Origin: Nocardioides aurantiacus | GTDB taxonomy: Bacteria > Actinomycetota > Actinomycetes > Propionibacteriales > Nocardioidaceae | Assembly (NCBI RefSeq): GCF_003752505.1 | Contig: NZ_RKHO01000001.1 | Coordinates: forward strand, 1,426,001-1,490,000 | Direction of reading: 5' to 3' | DNA: 64,000 nt | Shown: positions 16,745 to 25,534 of the stretch, piece after piece | Position numbering within the stretch: the stretch's first letter is position 1 | Layout of the letters: every line of letters begins with the position of its first letter | Made by a program: the position numbers and the translations under genes | The notes under the pieces: generated by a model | Told to the model about the DNA's origin: nothing | Seen by the model: only the letters and a program-made list of their open reading frames with translations | The model's database searches: none

Positions 16745-17827
16745 GTGGCGGCCGCCCCCCGCTCCTTCGGGATGCTGACGCTGCCGGCCCGGCAGCGCTC
16801 CCCGTGGTGGGAGCTCGGCCGCCGGCTCCTGGCGGCGATCGGGATCCTGGCGTTCACGGTCGCGATCGTGTGGTTCGACCGTGACGGCTACGTCGACAAC
16901 AGCGACCCGAGCAACGAGGTCAGCCTGGTCGACGCGATGTACTACACGACCGTCACCCTGAGCACGACCGGCTACGGCGACATCGCCCCGGCCACGGACA
17001 CGGCGCGGCTGGTCAACGCCTTCGTCGTCACGCCGCTGCGCATCGCCTTCCTGGTGCTGCTGATCGGCACGACGCTGGAGGTGCTGGCCGCGCAGGGCCG
17101 CGAGATGTTCCGGGTCGCCCGTTGGAGGAGGAAGATGAACCAGCACGTCGTCGTCATCGGTTACGGCACCAAGGGTCGCAGCGCCGTCCAGACCCTGGTC
17201 AGCAACGGCACCTCCCGCGACTCCGTCGTCGTGGTGGACCCCTCCACGGTCGGGCAGGAGGAGGCCAACGCGGACGGCCTGGCCGTCGTCACCGGCGACG
17301 CCACCCGCCGCGACGTGCTGCGGCGCGCCGGCGTCGAGCACGCCCAGCAGGTCATCATCACCACCGCCCGCGACGACACGACGGTGCTCGCGACGCTCAC
17401 GGTGCGCCAGCTGAACCCCGACGCCTACATCGTCGCGGCGGTGCGCGAGCAGGACAACGTGCAGCTGGTGCGGCAGAGCGGCGCCGACTCGGTGATCACC
17501 TCCTCCGACGCGGTGGGCCGGCTGCTCGGCCTCGCGTCGTACTCGCCCAACCTCGGCGCGGTGATGGAGGACCTGCTCACCTACGGCGAGGGCCTCGAGG
17601 TGGCCCAGCGCGAGCTGCTGGTGGGCGAGGTGGGCCGGGCGCCCCAGTCGTTGCCCGACCAGGTGATCGCGGTGGTGCGCGACGAGAAGGTCTACCGCTA
17701 CTTCGACCCGACGGTCACGCTGCTGGCGCGCGGCGACGAGCTGATCGTCGTACGCCCGTCCAAGGAGCTGCCCTGGGCACCTCGGCCCGGCACCCACAAC
17801 GAGACGCTGGCCGACGAGGAGGACTAG
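16745..17827 (+). CDS. Potassium channel with RCK/TrkA-N domain
   Basis: 360-residue two-helix ion channel subunit. A first transmembrane helix (LLAAIGILAFTVAIVWF), the pore loop with the K+ filter TTVTLSTTGYGDIAP, and a second helix (IAFLVLLIGTTLEVLAA) are followed by a cytoplasmic RCK domain: HVVVIGYGTKGRSAVQTL is the Rossmann glycine motif and VVTGDATRRDVLRRAG is conserved in TrkA-N. A C-terminal TrkA-C-like region closes the protein. The GTG start sits 2 bp after the stop of the small membrane gene upstream. It resembles MthK/Kch-type tetrameric channels gated by ligand binding to the RCK ring. Confidence 0.9.
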   Translation: MAAAPRSFGMLTLPARQRSPWWELGRRLLAAIGILAFTVAIVWFDRDGYVDNSDPSNEVSLVDAMYYTTVTLSTTGYGDIAPATDTARLVNAFVVTPLRIAFLVLLIGTTLEVLAAQGREMFRVARWRRKMNQHVVVIGYGTKGRSAVQTLVSNGTSRDSVVVVDPSTVGQEEANADGLAVVTGDATRRDVLRRAGVEHAQQVIITTARDDTTVLATLTVRQLNPDAYIVAAVREQDNVQLVRQSGADSVITSSDAVGRLLGLASYSPNLGAVMEDLLTYGEGLEVAQRELLVGEVGRAPQSLPDQVIAVVRDEKVYRYFDPTVTLLARGDELIVVRPSKELPWAPRPGTHNETLADEED

Positions 17828-17891
17828 CGCCGGGCTGTACCGCCCGCGCGTAGCGGCTGCGCCATGAGGTCCGGCCTCGTAGGATCAGGGC

Positions 17892-18437
17892 GTGAAGGAA
17901 GCCGTGAAGGGCCTGGGGCTCAAGGTGCTGGGCTGGGTCCTGCTGGTGGCGGGCATCATCTTGATGCCGGCGCCCGGACCCGGGGCGATGGTCATCCTGC
18001 TCGCGATGGTCGTGCTGGCCACGCAGTACGAGTGGGCCGACAAGCGGCTGGACAAGGTCAAGGTCTGGGCCCTCAAGGGCGCCGCCGACAGCGTGAAGAC
18101 CTGGCCGCGCATCATCGCCTCGCTGCTGGGCGTGGCCTGGCTGGTCGGTCTCGGCATCTTCTGGGGCATGCGACCCCCGGCCCCCGACTGGTGGCCGCTG
18201 CGCGAGAGCTGGTGGCTGATCGGCGGCTGGGGCACCGGCTCCACGTTGATCTTCTCCGGCGTCGTGGCCTTCGGGCTGCTGGTCTACAGCTTCGTGAAGC
18301 TGCGTGGCGCCACCAAGGCCGACATCGAGGCCCAGGCCACCCGCGGCGGCGCGAGCGATGCCCCCGGCGTGCAGCACGACCAGGAAGGCAACCGGCTCGA
18401 GCGCCCCCGCCCGGCCGACAGCGCCTCGCACCAGTAG
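17892..18437 (+). CDS. PGPGW-domain transmembrane protein (TIGR02611-like)
   Basis: 181-residue actinobacterial membrane protein of unknown role. The family motif is seen in the first hydrophobic hairpin (LMPAPGPGAMVILLAMVVLATQ), followed by the amphipathic WADKRLDKVKVWALKG segment and two more hydrophobic segments (IIASLLGVAWLVGLGIFWGM and STLIFSGVVAFGLLVYSF). The C-terminal 40 residues are polar. GTG start with TAGGAT six bases upstream, so leaderless. The gene precedes a mycothiol-type enzyme gene by 5 bp. Confidence 0.8.
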   Translation: MKEAVKGLGLKVLGWVLLVAGIILMPAPGPGAMVILLAMVVLATQYEWADKRLDKVKVWALKGAADSVKTWPRIIASLLGVAWLVGLGIFWGMRPPAPDWWPLRESWWLIGGWGTGSTLIFSGVVAFGLLVYSFVKLRGATKADIEAQATRGGASDAPGVQHDQEGNRLERPRPADSASHQ

Positions 18438-18442
18438 CTCCC

Positions 18443-19120
18443 GTGGCCTCCCCGTCCTCGGAGATCGACGCCTGGCGCGCCGGCCACCGTCGCGTCTGCG
18501 ACCTCGTCCTGCAGGCGAGCCCGGCCGAGCTCGAGCGGCACGTGCCCGCCACGCCCGACTGGACCGCGCGCGACCTGGTCTCCCACATGGTGGGGCTGGC
18601 CGCCGACGTGCTGGCCGGTGACGAGCCGGACGACCACCACGCGGGCTGGACGCAGGCGCAGGTCGACGCCCGCCTCGACCGCTCGGGCGTCAACCTGGTC
18701 GAGGAGTGGCGCGGGCTGGCCGACGACCTGGCCGCGTGGATGGCCGAGCACGGCACCAGGCCGCTCAACGACGTGCTCGTCCACGAGCAGGACCTCCGTG
18801 GTGCGCTGCGGAGGGCGGGTGCCCGTGACGCCCCCGGCGTCGACGTCGTACGCCGCAGGATGGCCGGCCGTCTCGGCACCACCCTGGCGGAGCTGCCGCC
18901 GCTGGGTCTGGTCGGACCCACCTGGCAGTGGGCCTCGCGCGGTGCTGCCGCCGACGCCGACACCGTGCTGGAGGCCTCCGACTTCGACCTGCTGCGGTCG
19001 CTGTGCAGCCGTCGCACCGCCGGGCAGCTGCGCGGCTGGACCACCCGCGGCGACGTCGCGACCTACCTGCCCGCCTTCGCCGGGCTCGGCGACCTGCCGC
19101 CCCGGCCCCTGGACGAGTAG
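18443..19120 (+). CDS. Maleylpyruvate isomerase-family, DinB-fold protein (TIGR03083-like)
   Basis: 225-residue protein of the mycothiol-dependent maleylpyruvate isomerase/DinB superfamily, widespread in actinobacteria and usually without an assigned substrate. The N-terminal four-helix part carries the typical TPDWTARDLVSHMVGLAADV with the first metal-ligand histidine, and the second pair of ligand histidines is in VLVHEQDLRGALRR. The C-terminal part ends in the usual SDFDLLRSLCSRRTAGQLRGW segment. GTG start 5 bp after the upstream stop. Possible roles include thiol-dependent detoxification; nothing local fixes this. Confidence 0.8.
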   Translation: MASPSSEIDAWRAGHRRVCDLVLQASPAELERHVPATPDWTARDLVSHMVGLAADVLAGDEPDDHHAGWTQAQVDARLDRSGVNLVEEWRGLADDLAAWMAEHGTRPLNDVLVHEQDLRGALRRAGARDAPGVDVVRRRMAGRLGTTLAELPPLGLVGPTWQWASRGAAADADTVLEASDFDLLRSLCSRRTAGQLRGWTTRGDVATYLPAFAGLGDLPPRPLDE

Positions 19121-19188
19121 CCGCCGCCGACCTGTCGACGGGGGTGTCGGTTCGTGCGCGCCCGGGGGCCGGTGCGAGGCTGGTCGGC

Positions 19189-20469
19189 ATGGACCAGTCC
19201 GGCGCGCTCACTCCCACCCCACCGTCGCAGGGCGACACCGTGCCCTCGCGCGAGAAGGTGATCGGCCGCGGGCTCGCCTGGGTGGCGACCTGGAGCGGGC
19301 GGCTCGTGCTGGTGACGCTGGCGGCGATCGTCGTCGGGCTGATCATCAAGTACACCTGGACGATCCTGTTCCCCGTCGTGCTCGCGCTGGTGCTGGCGAC
19401 CGTGCTGGCCCCGGTCTCGAAGTTCCTGCGCGCCCGGGCCGGCGTGCCCAGCGGCCTGGCCGCGGCGGCCACGCTGGTCGGCTTCCTCGGTGTCTTCGTG
19501 GTGGCCGGGTTCGCGATCGCGCCCTCGGTCGTCGGGCAGAGCGAGGACATCGTCAAGAGCACCAACGCGGGCCTGCAGAAGCTGCAGGACTACGTCCAGG
19601 GGCTCGACTTCGTCTCCTCGGCCCAGATCGACAACGGCCTGCAGAGGCTCCAGGAGCAGATCAGCGGCTCGGCGTCCTCGATCGCCTCGGGCGTGATCAC
19701 CGGCGTCTCCGCCGTCACCAACGGCCTGATCACGCTGGTGATCACGCTGATCCTGACGTTCATGTTCCTCAAGGACGGCCGCCGCTTCCTGCCGTGGCTG
19801 CGTCGGATGGCCGGTCCCCGCGCCGGTGGCCACCTCCAGGAGGTCGGCAACCGTTCCTGGCGCACCCTGGGCGGCTTCATCCGCACCCAGGCGCTGGTCT
19901 CGCTCATCGACGCGGTGCTGATCGGCGCCGCGCTGCTGTTCGTCGGGGTCCCGCTGGCGGTGCCACTGGCCGTGCTGACCTTCTTCGCCGGCTTCATCCC
20001 CATCGTGGGTGCCGTGGTGGCGGGCCTCGTCGCCGTCCTGGTCGCCCTGGTCTCCAACGGCCTGACCGGCGCGATCATCATCCTCGTCGTGATCCTGCTG
20101 GTGCAGCAGCTCGAGGGCAACGTGCTCTCCCCGTGGCTGCAGTCCAAGTCGATGCAGCTGCAGCCGGCGGTGGTGCTGCTCTCGGTGACCCTGGGCTCGA
20201 CGCTGTTCGGCATCACCGGGGCCTTCCTCGCGGTGCCCGTCGTGGCGGTGATCGCGGTCGTCCTGCGCTACCTCGACGACGTCGTCGAGGACAAGTCCAC
20301 CCCGGGCGACAACCCGCCCTACCTGGCCGGGGGGCCGTCCGGAGACGAGCCCGACGCCAGCACCCGCCAGGGCGAGGACGACCTCACCCGCGCCCAGCGC
20401 GACCCCGACGACGACCTGGCGGTCGACGACGGCGAGGACGACCACCCGACCGCCCCGGCCGTGTCCTGA
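19189..20469 (+). CDS. AI-2E-family (PerM/TqsA) transporter
   Basis: 426-residue inner-membrane exporter-like protein. It follows the family layout: paired N-terminal helices (VLVTLAAIVVGLIIKYTWTI), a soluble insertion with Gln-rich helices (about 120-180), then the block of C-terminal helices with GGFIRTQALVSLIDAVLIGA, IPIVGAVVAGLVAVLVAL and QQLEGNVLSPWLQSKSMQLQP, the signature of the family. The C-terminal 60 residues are very acidic and disordered. Substrates vary in the family (autoinducer-2, Na+, polyamines); none is indicated here. Translationally coupled to the FAD oxidoreductase, whose ATG overlaps its stop. Confidence 0.85.
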   Translation: MDQSGALTPTPPSQGDTVPSREKVIGRGLAWVATWSGRLVLVTLAAIVVGLIIKYTWTILFPVVLALVLATVLAPVSKFLRARAGVPSGLAAAATLVGFLGVFVVAGFAIAPSVVGQSEDIVKSTNAGLQKLQDYVQGLDFVSSAQIDNGLQRLQEQISGSASSIASGVITGVSAVTNGLITLVITLILTFMFLKDGRRFLPWLRRMAGPRAGGHLQEVGNRSWRTLGGFIRTQALVSLIDAVLIGAALLFVGVPLAVPLAVLTFFAGFIPIVGAVVAGLVAVLVALVSNGLTGAIIILVVILLVQQLEGNVLSPWLQSKSMQLQPAVVLLSVTLGSTLFGITGAFLAVPVVAVIAVVLRYLDDVVEDKSTPGDNPPYLAGGPSGDEPDASTRQGEDDLTRAQRDPDDDLAVDDGEDDHPTAPAVS

Positions 20470-21458
20470 TGAGCACCACCCCCGGCCCCGTCGTCGTGGT
20501 GGGCGCCGGCATCGCCGGCATCGCGTGCGCCCGCCGGCTGCGGACGGCCGGCCTCGACGTCCACGTGCTCGACCGCGGCCGTCGGATCGGCGGCCGGATG
20601 GCGACCCGGACCGTGGCGGGGCGCCCGGTCGACACCGGGGCGTCCTACTTCACCGTCTCGGACAGGCGCTTCGCCGCCGTGGTGCGCGAGTGGCGCTCCT
20701 CCGGGCTGGCGCACGAGTGGACCGACCGGTTCCACGTGCTCGGGGAGGGGGAGCCGGAGGTCAAGCAGGGTCCCGTCCGCTGGGGCACCGCCCACGGCAG
20801 CCGCTCCCTGGTGGAGGAGCTCGCCCGGGGCCTCGACGTGCGGCCCCGCGAGGTCAGGACCGTGCGCCGTCGCGCGGGCGGCCTCGAGGTCGACGGCGTC
20901 CGCGCCGCCGCGGTCGTGCTCGCGATGCCCGACGCCCAGGCCCGCCGGCTGCTGGGCCACGACCTGCAGGACGTCCGCGGCGTGCTGACCCGGGAGAGCG
21001 AGCCGGTGCTGGCGCTGACCGCGGCGTACGACGCCCGCACCTGGGACCGCGGCGAGCGCTTCGACGGCGCCTTCGTCAACGGCGACGACGTGCTGGCCTG
21101 GGTCGCCGACGACGGCCGCCGTCGCGGCGACGACGCGCCGGTGCTGGTGGCGCACTCCACGCCGGCCTTCGCGGCCGGGCACCTCGCCGACCCCGCCGCC
21201 GCCGCCCCGGCGATGCTCGCGGCGCTGGGCAGCCACCTCGAGGTCGACGAGCCGGTGACGACGCGGGTGCAGCGGTGGTCGCTGGCCCGCCCGACCGGCC
21301 GGCGGCTGCCCACCCACCACCTCCGCGACGGGGTCGGCGTCTGCGGCGACGGCTGGGGCCCGGTGTCGAAGGTGGAGGGTGCCTGGATCTCCGGCGACGA
21401 CCTCGGCACGGCCCTGGCCCGCGAGCTCCGGTCGGCTCGCGCGGGCCGCCCGGCGTAG
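20469..21458 (+). CDS. Renalase-like FAD-dependent oxidoreductase
   Basis: 329-residue NAD(P)/FAD flavoprotein. It has the N-terminal Rossmann motif VVVVGAGIAGIACARRLRTAG and then a long FAD-binding loop RGRRIGGRMATR with DTGASYFTVSDRRF, as in renalase and related amine-oxidase-like proteins. Near the C-terminus, VCGDGWGPVSKVEGAWISGDDLG completes the FAD site. Expected to be cytosolic; natural substrate unknown in bacteria, though renalases oxidise mis-reduced NAD(P)H isomers. The ATG shares the A of the upstream stop codon. Confidence 0.82.
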   Translation: MSTTPGPVVVVGAGIAGIACARRLRTAGLDVHVLDRGRRIGGRMATRTVAGRPVDTGASYFTVSDRRFAAVVREWRSSGLAHEWTDRFHVLGEGEPEVKQGPVRWGTAHGSRSLVEELARGLDVRPREVRTVRRRAGGLEVDGVRAAAVVLAMPDAQARRLLGHDLQDVRGVLTRESEPVLALTAAYDARTWDRGERFDGAFVNGDDVLAWVADDGRRRGDDAPVLVAHSTPAFAAGHLADPAAAAPAMLAALGSHLEVDEPVTTRVQRWSLARPTGRRLPTHHLRDGVGVCGDGWGPVSKVEGAWISGDDLGTALARELRSARAGRPA

Positions 21459-21531
21459 AGCAGTTCCCGTCGCGCCGCATGGCCGGGCGCTCTTCGGGCA
21501 CGTAGGGACCTCACGACGAAACGGGGAACCC

Positions 21532-21852
21532 GTGTCACCGCTCCAGCTGGACGAGGTCTTCGAGGAGCCCCCGTCCGTGGTCAGCACGATCTTGTGCACC
21601 GCGATCGAAGCCGCCGGCTGGACGCTGGTGGGCGTCTGGGACGCCGGGCAGCGACTCGTCTGGACCGTCGACGACGACCAGCTCTCGACGCCGGCCACGA
21701 TCCAGGCCGTCATCAGCGACCACGCCGACGGCGGCTCCCGGGTGCACGTCTCCTCGCTCGACGAGCTCTGGCGCGGCGACGTGCAGGACCCGCAGCTGCG
21801 CAGCACTCCGCGGCTCGACGACGCCGGGTCGGACGACCCCGGCACCCGCTGA
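21532..21852 (+). CDS. Small hypothetical protein, acidic
   Basis: 106-residue soluble protein I do not recognise. It reads as a compact alpha/beta protein: two short helices (LDEVFEEPPSVVSTILCTAIEAAG), a strand WTLVGVWDAG, QRLVWTVDDDQLS, a helix TPATIQAVISDHA and strand SRVHVSSLDELW, then a disordered acidic tail. The GTG start has GGGGAA 6 nt upstream. It lies 74 bp after the FAD oxidoreductase and 15 bp before the Mug-like glycosylase gene on the same strand. Codon use is normal for the genome, so I consider it a real gene. Confidence 0.65.
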   Translation: MSPLQLDEVFEEPPSVVSTILCTAIEAAGWTLVGVWDAGQRLVWTVDDDQLSTPATIQAVISDHADGGSRVHVSSLDELWRGDVQDPQLRSTPRLDDAGSDDPGTR

Positions 21853-21867
21853 CCCAGGGCGTCGGTC

Positions 21868-22407
21868 GTGCACGTCCTGCCCGACGTCGTCGGCGAGGTC
21901 CCTGTCGTCGTCTTCTGCGGCCGCGCCGGGGCCGACAGCCCGAAGGCGCGTGAGCACCGCTACGACGCTCCGGGCAACCGGTTCTGGTCGCTGCTCCACG
22001 AGAGCGGGCTGACCCCGCGCCTGCTCCGCGCCGACGAGGAGGACCTGCTGCCGGCGTACGGCCTGGGCAGCACCGACCTGGTCCGCACCGGCGAGGAGTG
22101 GACCCGTCCCTCGTCGTACGCCGTGGCGGAGCTGGTCGCCAAGGTGGAGGCGTGGCAGCCCGAGTGGCTGGCGTTCACGAGCAAGACCGTCGCCGCGCTG
22201 GTCGCCCGGGCTGAGGGGCGGCGGCCACCGGGGCTCGGCCCGCAGGACTGGTACGTCGGCGGCGCCCAGGTGTTCGTGCTCCCGGGCACCAGCGGCGCCA
22301 ACCAGCGCAAGGACTACGACGGCCGGGTGGACCGCCTGTCGTGGTTCGCCGAGCTCGCCGCGCTGGCCGGGCCACCGCGACTCAGCGGCGCTTGCGGTCC
22401 TTCTTGA
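21868..22407 (+). CDS. G/U mismatch-specific (Mug-like) uracil-DNA glycosylase
   Basis: 179-residue base-excision repair enzyme of the uracil-DNA glycosylase superfamily. The segment VVFCGRAGADSPKA corresponds to the catalytic motif A region, YDAPGNRFWSLLHESGL is the Mug-family PGNxFW element, TSKTVAALVARA belongs to the core sheet, and VLPGTSGANQRKDY is the intercalation-loop motif (PSxxxN in relatives). Start GTG 21868, 15 bp after the upstream stop. Its 3' end overlaps the convergent LapA-like gene by 26 bp. Uracil or alkylated cytosine opposite G is the expected target. Confidence 0.75.
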   Translation: MHVLPDVVGEVPVVVFCGRAGADSPKAREHRYDAPGNRFWSLLHESGLTPRLLRADEEDLLPAYGLGSTDLVRTGEEWTRPSSYAVAELVAKVEAWQPEWLAFTSKTVAALVARAEGRRPPGLGPQDWYVGGAQVFVLPGTSGANQRKDYDGRVDRLSWFAELAALAGPPRLSGACGPS

Positions 22408-22744
22408 CCCGGCGGCGCAGCTGCAGGATGCGCAGGGCGCCCGCCGAGGCGACGAGGAGCGCTCCGCCCGCGGCCGCGATCAGCAGCGTGGCCGACAGCG
22501 GCGCCTGGCCGGTCCAGCCGAAGTAGCTGACCTCCACCCGCTGGGTGTTCTGCAGGATGAACACGGCCAGCAGGATCAGCACCACGATGAGCGCGACGGT
22601 GGCCGACCAGATGCCGCTGGTGCGCGAGCCGCGCAGCGGGTCCTTGGCCGACCCGGAGCCCGTCGACCGGGTGGCGGGTGCCTCGTCGGCGGACGCGGAG
22701 GCGGGGGAGCCGGGCTCGGTGGGGGACGGGTGCTCAGTGCTCAC
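22382..22744 (-). CDS. LapA/DUF1049-domain membrane protein
   Basis: 120-residue protein with a disordered Ser/Pro/Glu-rich N-terminal 45 residues and two membrane helices (SATVALIVVLILLAVFILQN and ATLLIAAAGGALLVASAGAL) separated by TQRVEVSYFGWTGQAPL, the typical loop of the LapA domain, and a basic C-terminus RRRVKKDRKRR. In proteobacteria LapA acts in LPS assembly; in a Gram-positive actinobacterium the role is unknown. GTG start at 22744 with GGAG 8 nt upstream. Confidence 0.8.
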   Translation of the reverse strand: MSTEHPSPTEPGSPASASADEAPATRSTGSGSAKDPLRGSRTSGIWSATVALIVVLILLAVFILQNTQRVEVSYFGWTGQAPLSATLLIAAAGGALLVASAGALRILQLRRRVKKDRKRR

Positions 22745-22882
22745 GGTCTGCTCCTGCGTGGGTGGCGGGTCGATCTCGGCTGGATCTCGCTCCCGGTGTC
22801 GTACCCGGGGAGCCGCCGGCCACGCGTGGGCCGGCACCCCACCCTAGGAGGCCCGGCTGGGTCGGGGTGTCAGGATCGACAC

Positions 22883-23341
22883 GTGTTCCTCCAGTGCTCC
22901 TGCGGTCAGCGTCACTGGGGGCGCTACGGAGCGGCGGGACTGCTGCTCACCGACCCGGGTCGCACGGGCGTGCTGCTGCAGAAACGCTCGGTGCACGTGC
23001 ACAGCGGCGGCACCTGGAGCGTGCCGGGCGGCGCCATCGAGCGGGGCGAGGATCCTGTCGACGCCGCGCTGCGCGAGGCGCACGAGGAGGCGGGCCTGCG
23101 GGCCCGCGACCTGGCCGTCTCGCGCACGGTCGTGGGCACCGACCACGGCACCTGGTCCTACACCTACGTCATCGCCGAGGCGCCGCGCCCCGAGCTGGCC
23201 GAGCTGCGCAGCGCCGGCGCCACGAGCTGGGAGGCCGACCGGACGGTGTGGGTGGACCTCGACCGGGTCGGCTCCTACCGTCTCCACCCGGGTCTGCGCG
23301 AGGTGTGGCCGCGGCTGCGCGAGGAGCTGCTCGCGCCCTGA
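22883..23341 (+). CDS. NUDIX hydrolase
   Basis: 152-residue pyrophosphohydrolase. The Nudix box is complete: GGAIERGEDPVDAALREAHEEAGL fits G-x5-E-x7-R-E-U-x-E-E-x-G-U (residues about 53-75). The flanking strands AAGLLLTDPGRTGVLLQKRS and the domain end VWVDLDRVGSYRLHP are usual for small ADP-ribose or (d)NTP-type Nudix enzymes; substrate cannot be told. The N-terminus contains CSCGQRHWG, a possible metal-binding pair. GTG start with CAGGAT six bases upstream, probably leaderless. Confidence 0.88.
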   Translation: MFLQCSCGQRHWGRYGAAGLLLTDPGRTGVLLQKRSVHVHSGGTWSVPGGAIERGEDPVDAALREAHEEAGLRARDLAVSRTVVGTDHGTWSYTYVIAEAPRPELAELRSAGATSWEADRTVWVDLDRVGSYRLHPGLREVWPRLREELLAP

Positions 23342-23435
23342 GCGCCGAGGCTGCACCCCCAGTCGTCGGAGACGGTTCACCGGTTCGTCGTGGCGTATTC
23401 ACGGTTAGGACTATTGACTTAGTAGACTTTGCCGC

Positions 23436-24431
23436 ATGACGCGGCAGAGCAGTCTGGCGAGCCTTCCCCGACCCACGTCCACCCACGCACCCGATCCCGT
23501 CTCCCAGCCCGTCCCCGGGCCCGACTCCGGTCCCGCGCTCGGCGGGCCGGTGCTCGGCGAGGTCGTCGACGTCGGTGTCGTGGTCCTCACCCAGGGGCAC
23601 CGCCCCGACGACCTGGCCGCCGCTCTGGCGGCGGTGCTCGGCCAGCAGGGCGTCACCTGCGACGTCGTGGTGGTGGGCAACGGCTGGGAGCCGACCGGCC
23701 TGCCCGCGGGGGTGCGCGGCCTCGCGCTGCCCGTCGACGACGGCATCCCGGCCGGCCGCAACGCCGGGGTGCCCCACGTGTCCGGCGACCTGCTGCTCTT
23801 CCTCGACGACGACGCCCGGCCCGCAGGGCCGGACTACCTGGCGCGCGCGGTCGCCCTCTTCGCCGCCGACCCCGGGCTGGGCCTGGTGCACCCGCGGGTC
23901 GACGCGACGTACGGCGAGGCGCCGACGCGCTGGGTGCCGCGCGTCCGCACCGGGGACCCGCGCCGTTCCTCGCCGGCCTTCGTGCTGTGGGAGGGCGCCA
24001 CCGTCGTACGCCGGGACGCGCTGCTCGCCGCCGGCGGGTGGCCGGAGGTCTACCGCTACGCCCACGAGGGCATCGAGCTGGTGTGGCGGGTGTGGGACGC
24101 CGGGTTCAGCGTCCGCTACGTCGGCGACCTGGTCGCCCTCCACCCCCCGATCGACCCCGCCCGCCACGCGACGTACCACCGCTTCAACGCCCGGCACCGG
24201 GTCTGGCTGGCCCGGCGCAACCTGCGCTGGCCGTTCACGTGGGCCTACGTCGCCACCTGGACGCTGGTGCAGCTGCTGCGCTCGGTGGGGAGCCCCGAGG
24301 GCCGGGCCTCGCTGCGTCCGTGGACCGCCGGCTGGTGGGAGGGCTGGCGGGTCGACCCCGGCGGCCGCCGCCCGCTGCGGTGGCGCACCGTGTGGCGGAT
24401 GACCCGCCTCGGTCGACCGCCGGTGGTGTGA
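23436..24431 (+). CDS. Family 2 glycosyltransferase
   Basis: 331-residue GT-A glycosyltransferase with a 45-residue disordered Pro-rich N-terminus. The nucleotide-sugar domain shows VVVLTQGHRPDDLAAALAAV, GIPAGRNAGVPHVSGD, and the metal-binding LFLDDDARPA. The acceptor side shows EGATVVRRDALLAAGGWPEVY and HEGIELVWRVWDAGF (ED-type base, here HEGIE). There is no membrane segment beyond a weak C-terminal hydrophobic stretch. The upstream region is unusually AT-rich for this window, with TAGACT seven bases before the ATG. It is followed 1 bp later by a second GT2 gene. Likely role: surface polysaccharide assembly together with the pyruvyl-transferase pair downstream. Confidence 0.85.
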   Translation: MTRQSSLASLPRPTSTHAPDPVSQPVPGPDSGPALGGPVLGEVVDVGVVVLTQGHRPDDLAAALAAVLGQQGVTCDVVVVGNGWEPTGLPAGVRGLALPVDDGIPAGRNAGVPHVSGDLLLFLDDDARPAGPDYLARAVALFAADPGLGLVHPRVDATYGEAPTRWVPRVRTGDPRRSSPAFVLWEGATVVRRDALLAAGGWPEVYRYAHEGIELVWRVWDAGFSVRYVGDLVALHPPIDPARHATYHRFNARHRVWLARRNLRWPFTWAYVATWTLVQLLRSVGSPEGRASLRPWTAGWWEGWRVDPGGRRPLRWRTVWRMTRLGRPPVV

Positions 24432-24432
24432 G

Positions 24433-25482
24433 ATGACGACCTTCCTCCCGCAGTCCACCGTCCCGGCCCAGCGACGGGCACGCCCGCGCCGCACCGGCGT
24501 CGTGACGCAGCCGCCGGTCTCGGTCTTCATGGCCGTGCGCGACGAGCAGGCCGACCTCGCCGCCAGCGTGGCCCGCGTCCTCGAGCAGGACTACCCCGGC
24601 GAGCTCGAGGTCGTCCTGGCCGTCGCACCCTCCACCGACGACACCTGGGGCGAGGCGCAGCGGCTCGCGGCGCACGAGCCCCGGGTCCGCGTGGTGCGCA
24701 ACCCGGCCGGGGCCACGCCCCACGGCCTCAACGCCGCGATCGCGCACGCCCGCCACGACCTGCTGGTGCGCGTCGACGGCCACGCCCACCTGCCCGCCGG
24801 CTACCTGGTCGACGTGGTCGCGCTGCTGGAGTCCACCGGTGCCGCCAACGTCGGCGGCCGGATGGTGCCCGAGGGCGACACCCCGGTCTCCCGGGCCGTG
24901 GCGGTGACGATGAGCTCCCGGCTGGGGATCGGTGGCGGCGCCTTCCACGTCGGCGGCGAGGCCGGCCCGCAGCCCACGGTCTACCTCGGGGCGTTCCGCC
25001 GCGAGGCGCTGGTCGGGGTCGGGGGGTACGACGAGCGCTTCCTGCGCGCCCAGGACTGGGAGCTCAACCACCGGCTGCGGCTGGCCGGTCACACCGTGTG
25101 GTTCGACCCCGACGTGGCCGTCACCTACCGGCCGCGCTCGAGCTGGCGGACCTTCGCCCAGCAGCAGCTCCGCACCGGCGGCTGGCGGCGACGGGTGATC
25201 GAGACCCACCGCGGCACCGCCGACCTGCGCTACCTCGTCCCGCCCGTGGCGGTGCTGACGATGGTGGCGGGGCTCCTGGCCGGGCTGGCCGCCCCGTTCC
25301 TCGGCGCGTGGCTGGCCCTGGGCCTGCTGGCCCCGGCCGTCTACGCCGGCGGGGTCACCGTGCTCGGGCTGGCCCTGGCCCGGGTGCGGCGGCTGCCGCG
25401 CGCGGTGGCGTGGCGGATGCCGCTGGCGCTGGCCGTGATGCACCTGTCGTGGGGCACCGGGTTCGTGCTCCGGGCGCGCTGA
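24433..25482 (+). CDS. Membrane-anchored family 2 glycosyltransferase (ExoA-like)
   Basis: 349-residue GT2 enzyme with C-terminal membrane helices, resembling succinoglycan glucosyltransferase ExoA. Visible motifs: VSVFMAVRDEQADLAASVARV, ATPHGLNAAIAHARHDLLVRVDGHAHLPAGYL (the DGH replaces the usual DxD-type DAD), GAFRREALVGVGGYDE, AQDWELNHRLRLAGH (the catalytic ED equivalent is QDWE) and RTFAQQQLRTGGWRRRV, the QxxRW region in altered form. Three hydrophobic segments follow from about residue 270. It probably adds a sugar to a lipid-linked intermediate at the membrane. Starts 1 bp after the previous stop. Confidence 0.85.
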   Translation: MTTFLPQSTVPAQRRARPRRTGVVTQPPVSVFMAVRDEQADLAASVARVLEQDYPGELEVVLAVAPSTDDTWGEAQRLAAHEPRVRVVRNPAGATPHGLNAAIAHARHDLLVRVDGHAHLPAGYLVDVVALLESTGAANVGGRMVPEGDTPVSRAVAVTMSSRLGIGGGAFHVGGEAGPQPTVYLGAFRREALVGVGGYDERFLRAQDWELNHRLRLAGHTVWFDPDVAVTYRPRSSWRTFAQQQLRTGGWRRRVIETHRGTADLRYLVPPVAVLTMVAGLLAGLAAPFLGAWLALGLLAPAVYAGGVTVLGLALARVRRLPRAVAWRMPLALAVMHLSWGTGFVLRAR

Positions 25483-25495
25483 CCGGCGGCGAGCG

Positions 25496-25534
25496 GACGG
25501 TCCGACCCGACCGCGGGGGGAGGGTCAGACCGTC
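25496..25534. terminator. Hairpin between convergent polysaccharide genes
   Basis: GACGGTCCGACCC pairs with GGGTCAGACCGTC with a single C-A mismatch, 13-nt loop. The right arm overlaps the stop codon of the minus-strand gene (25525-25527). Confidence 0.65.
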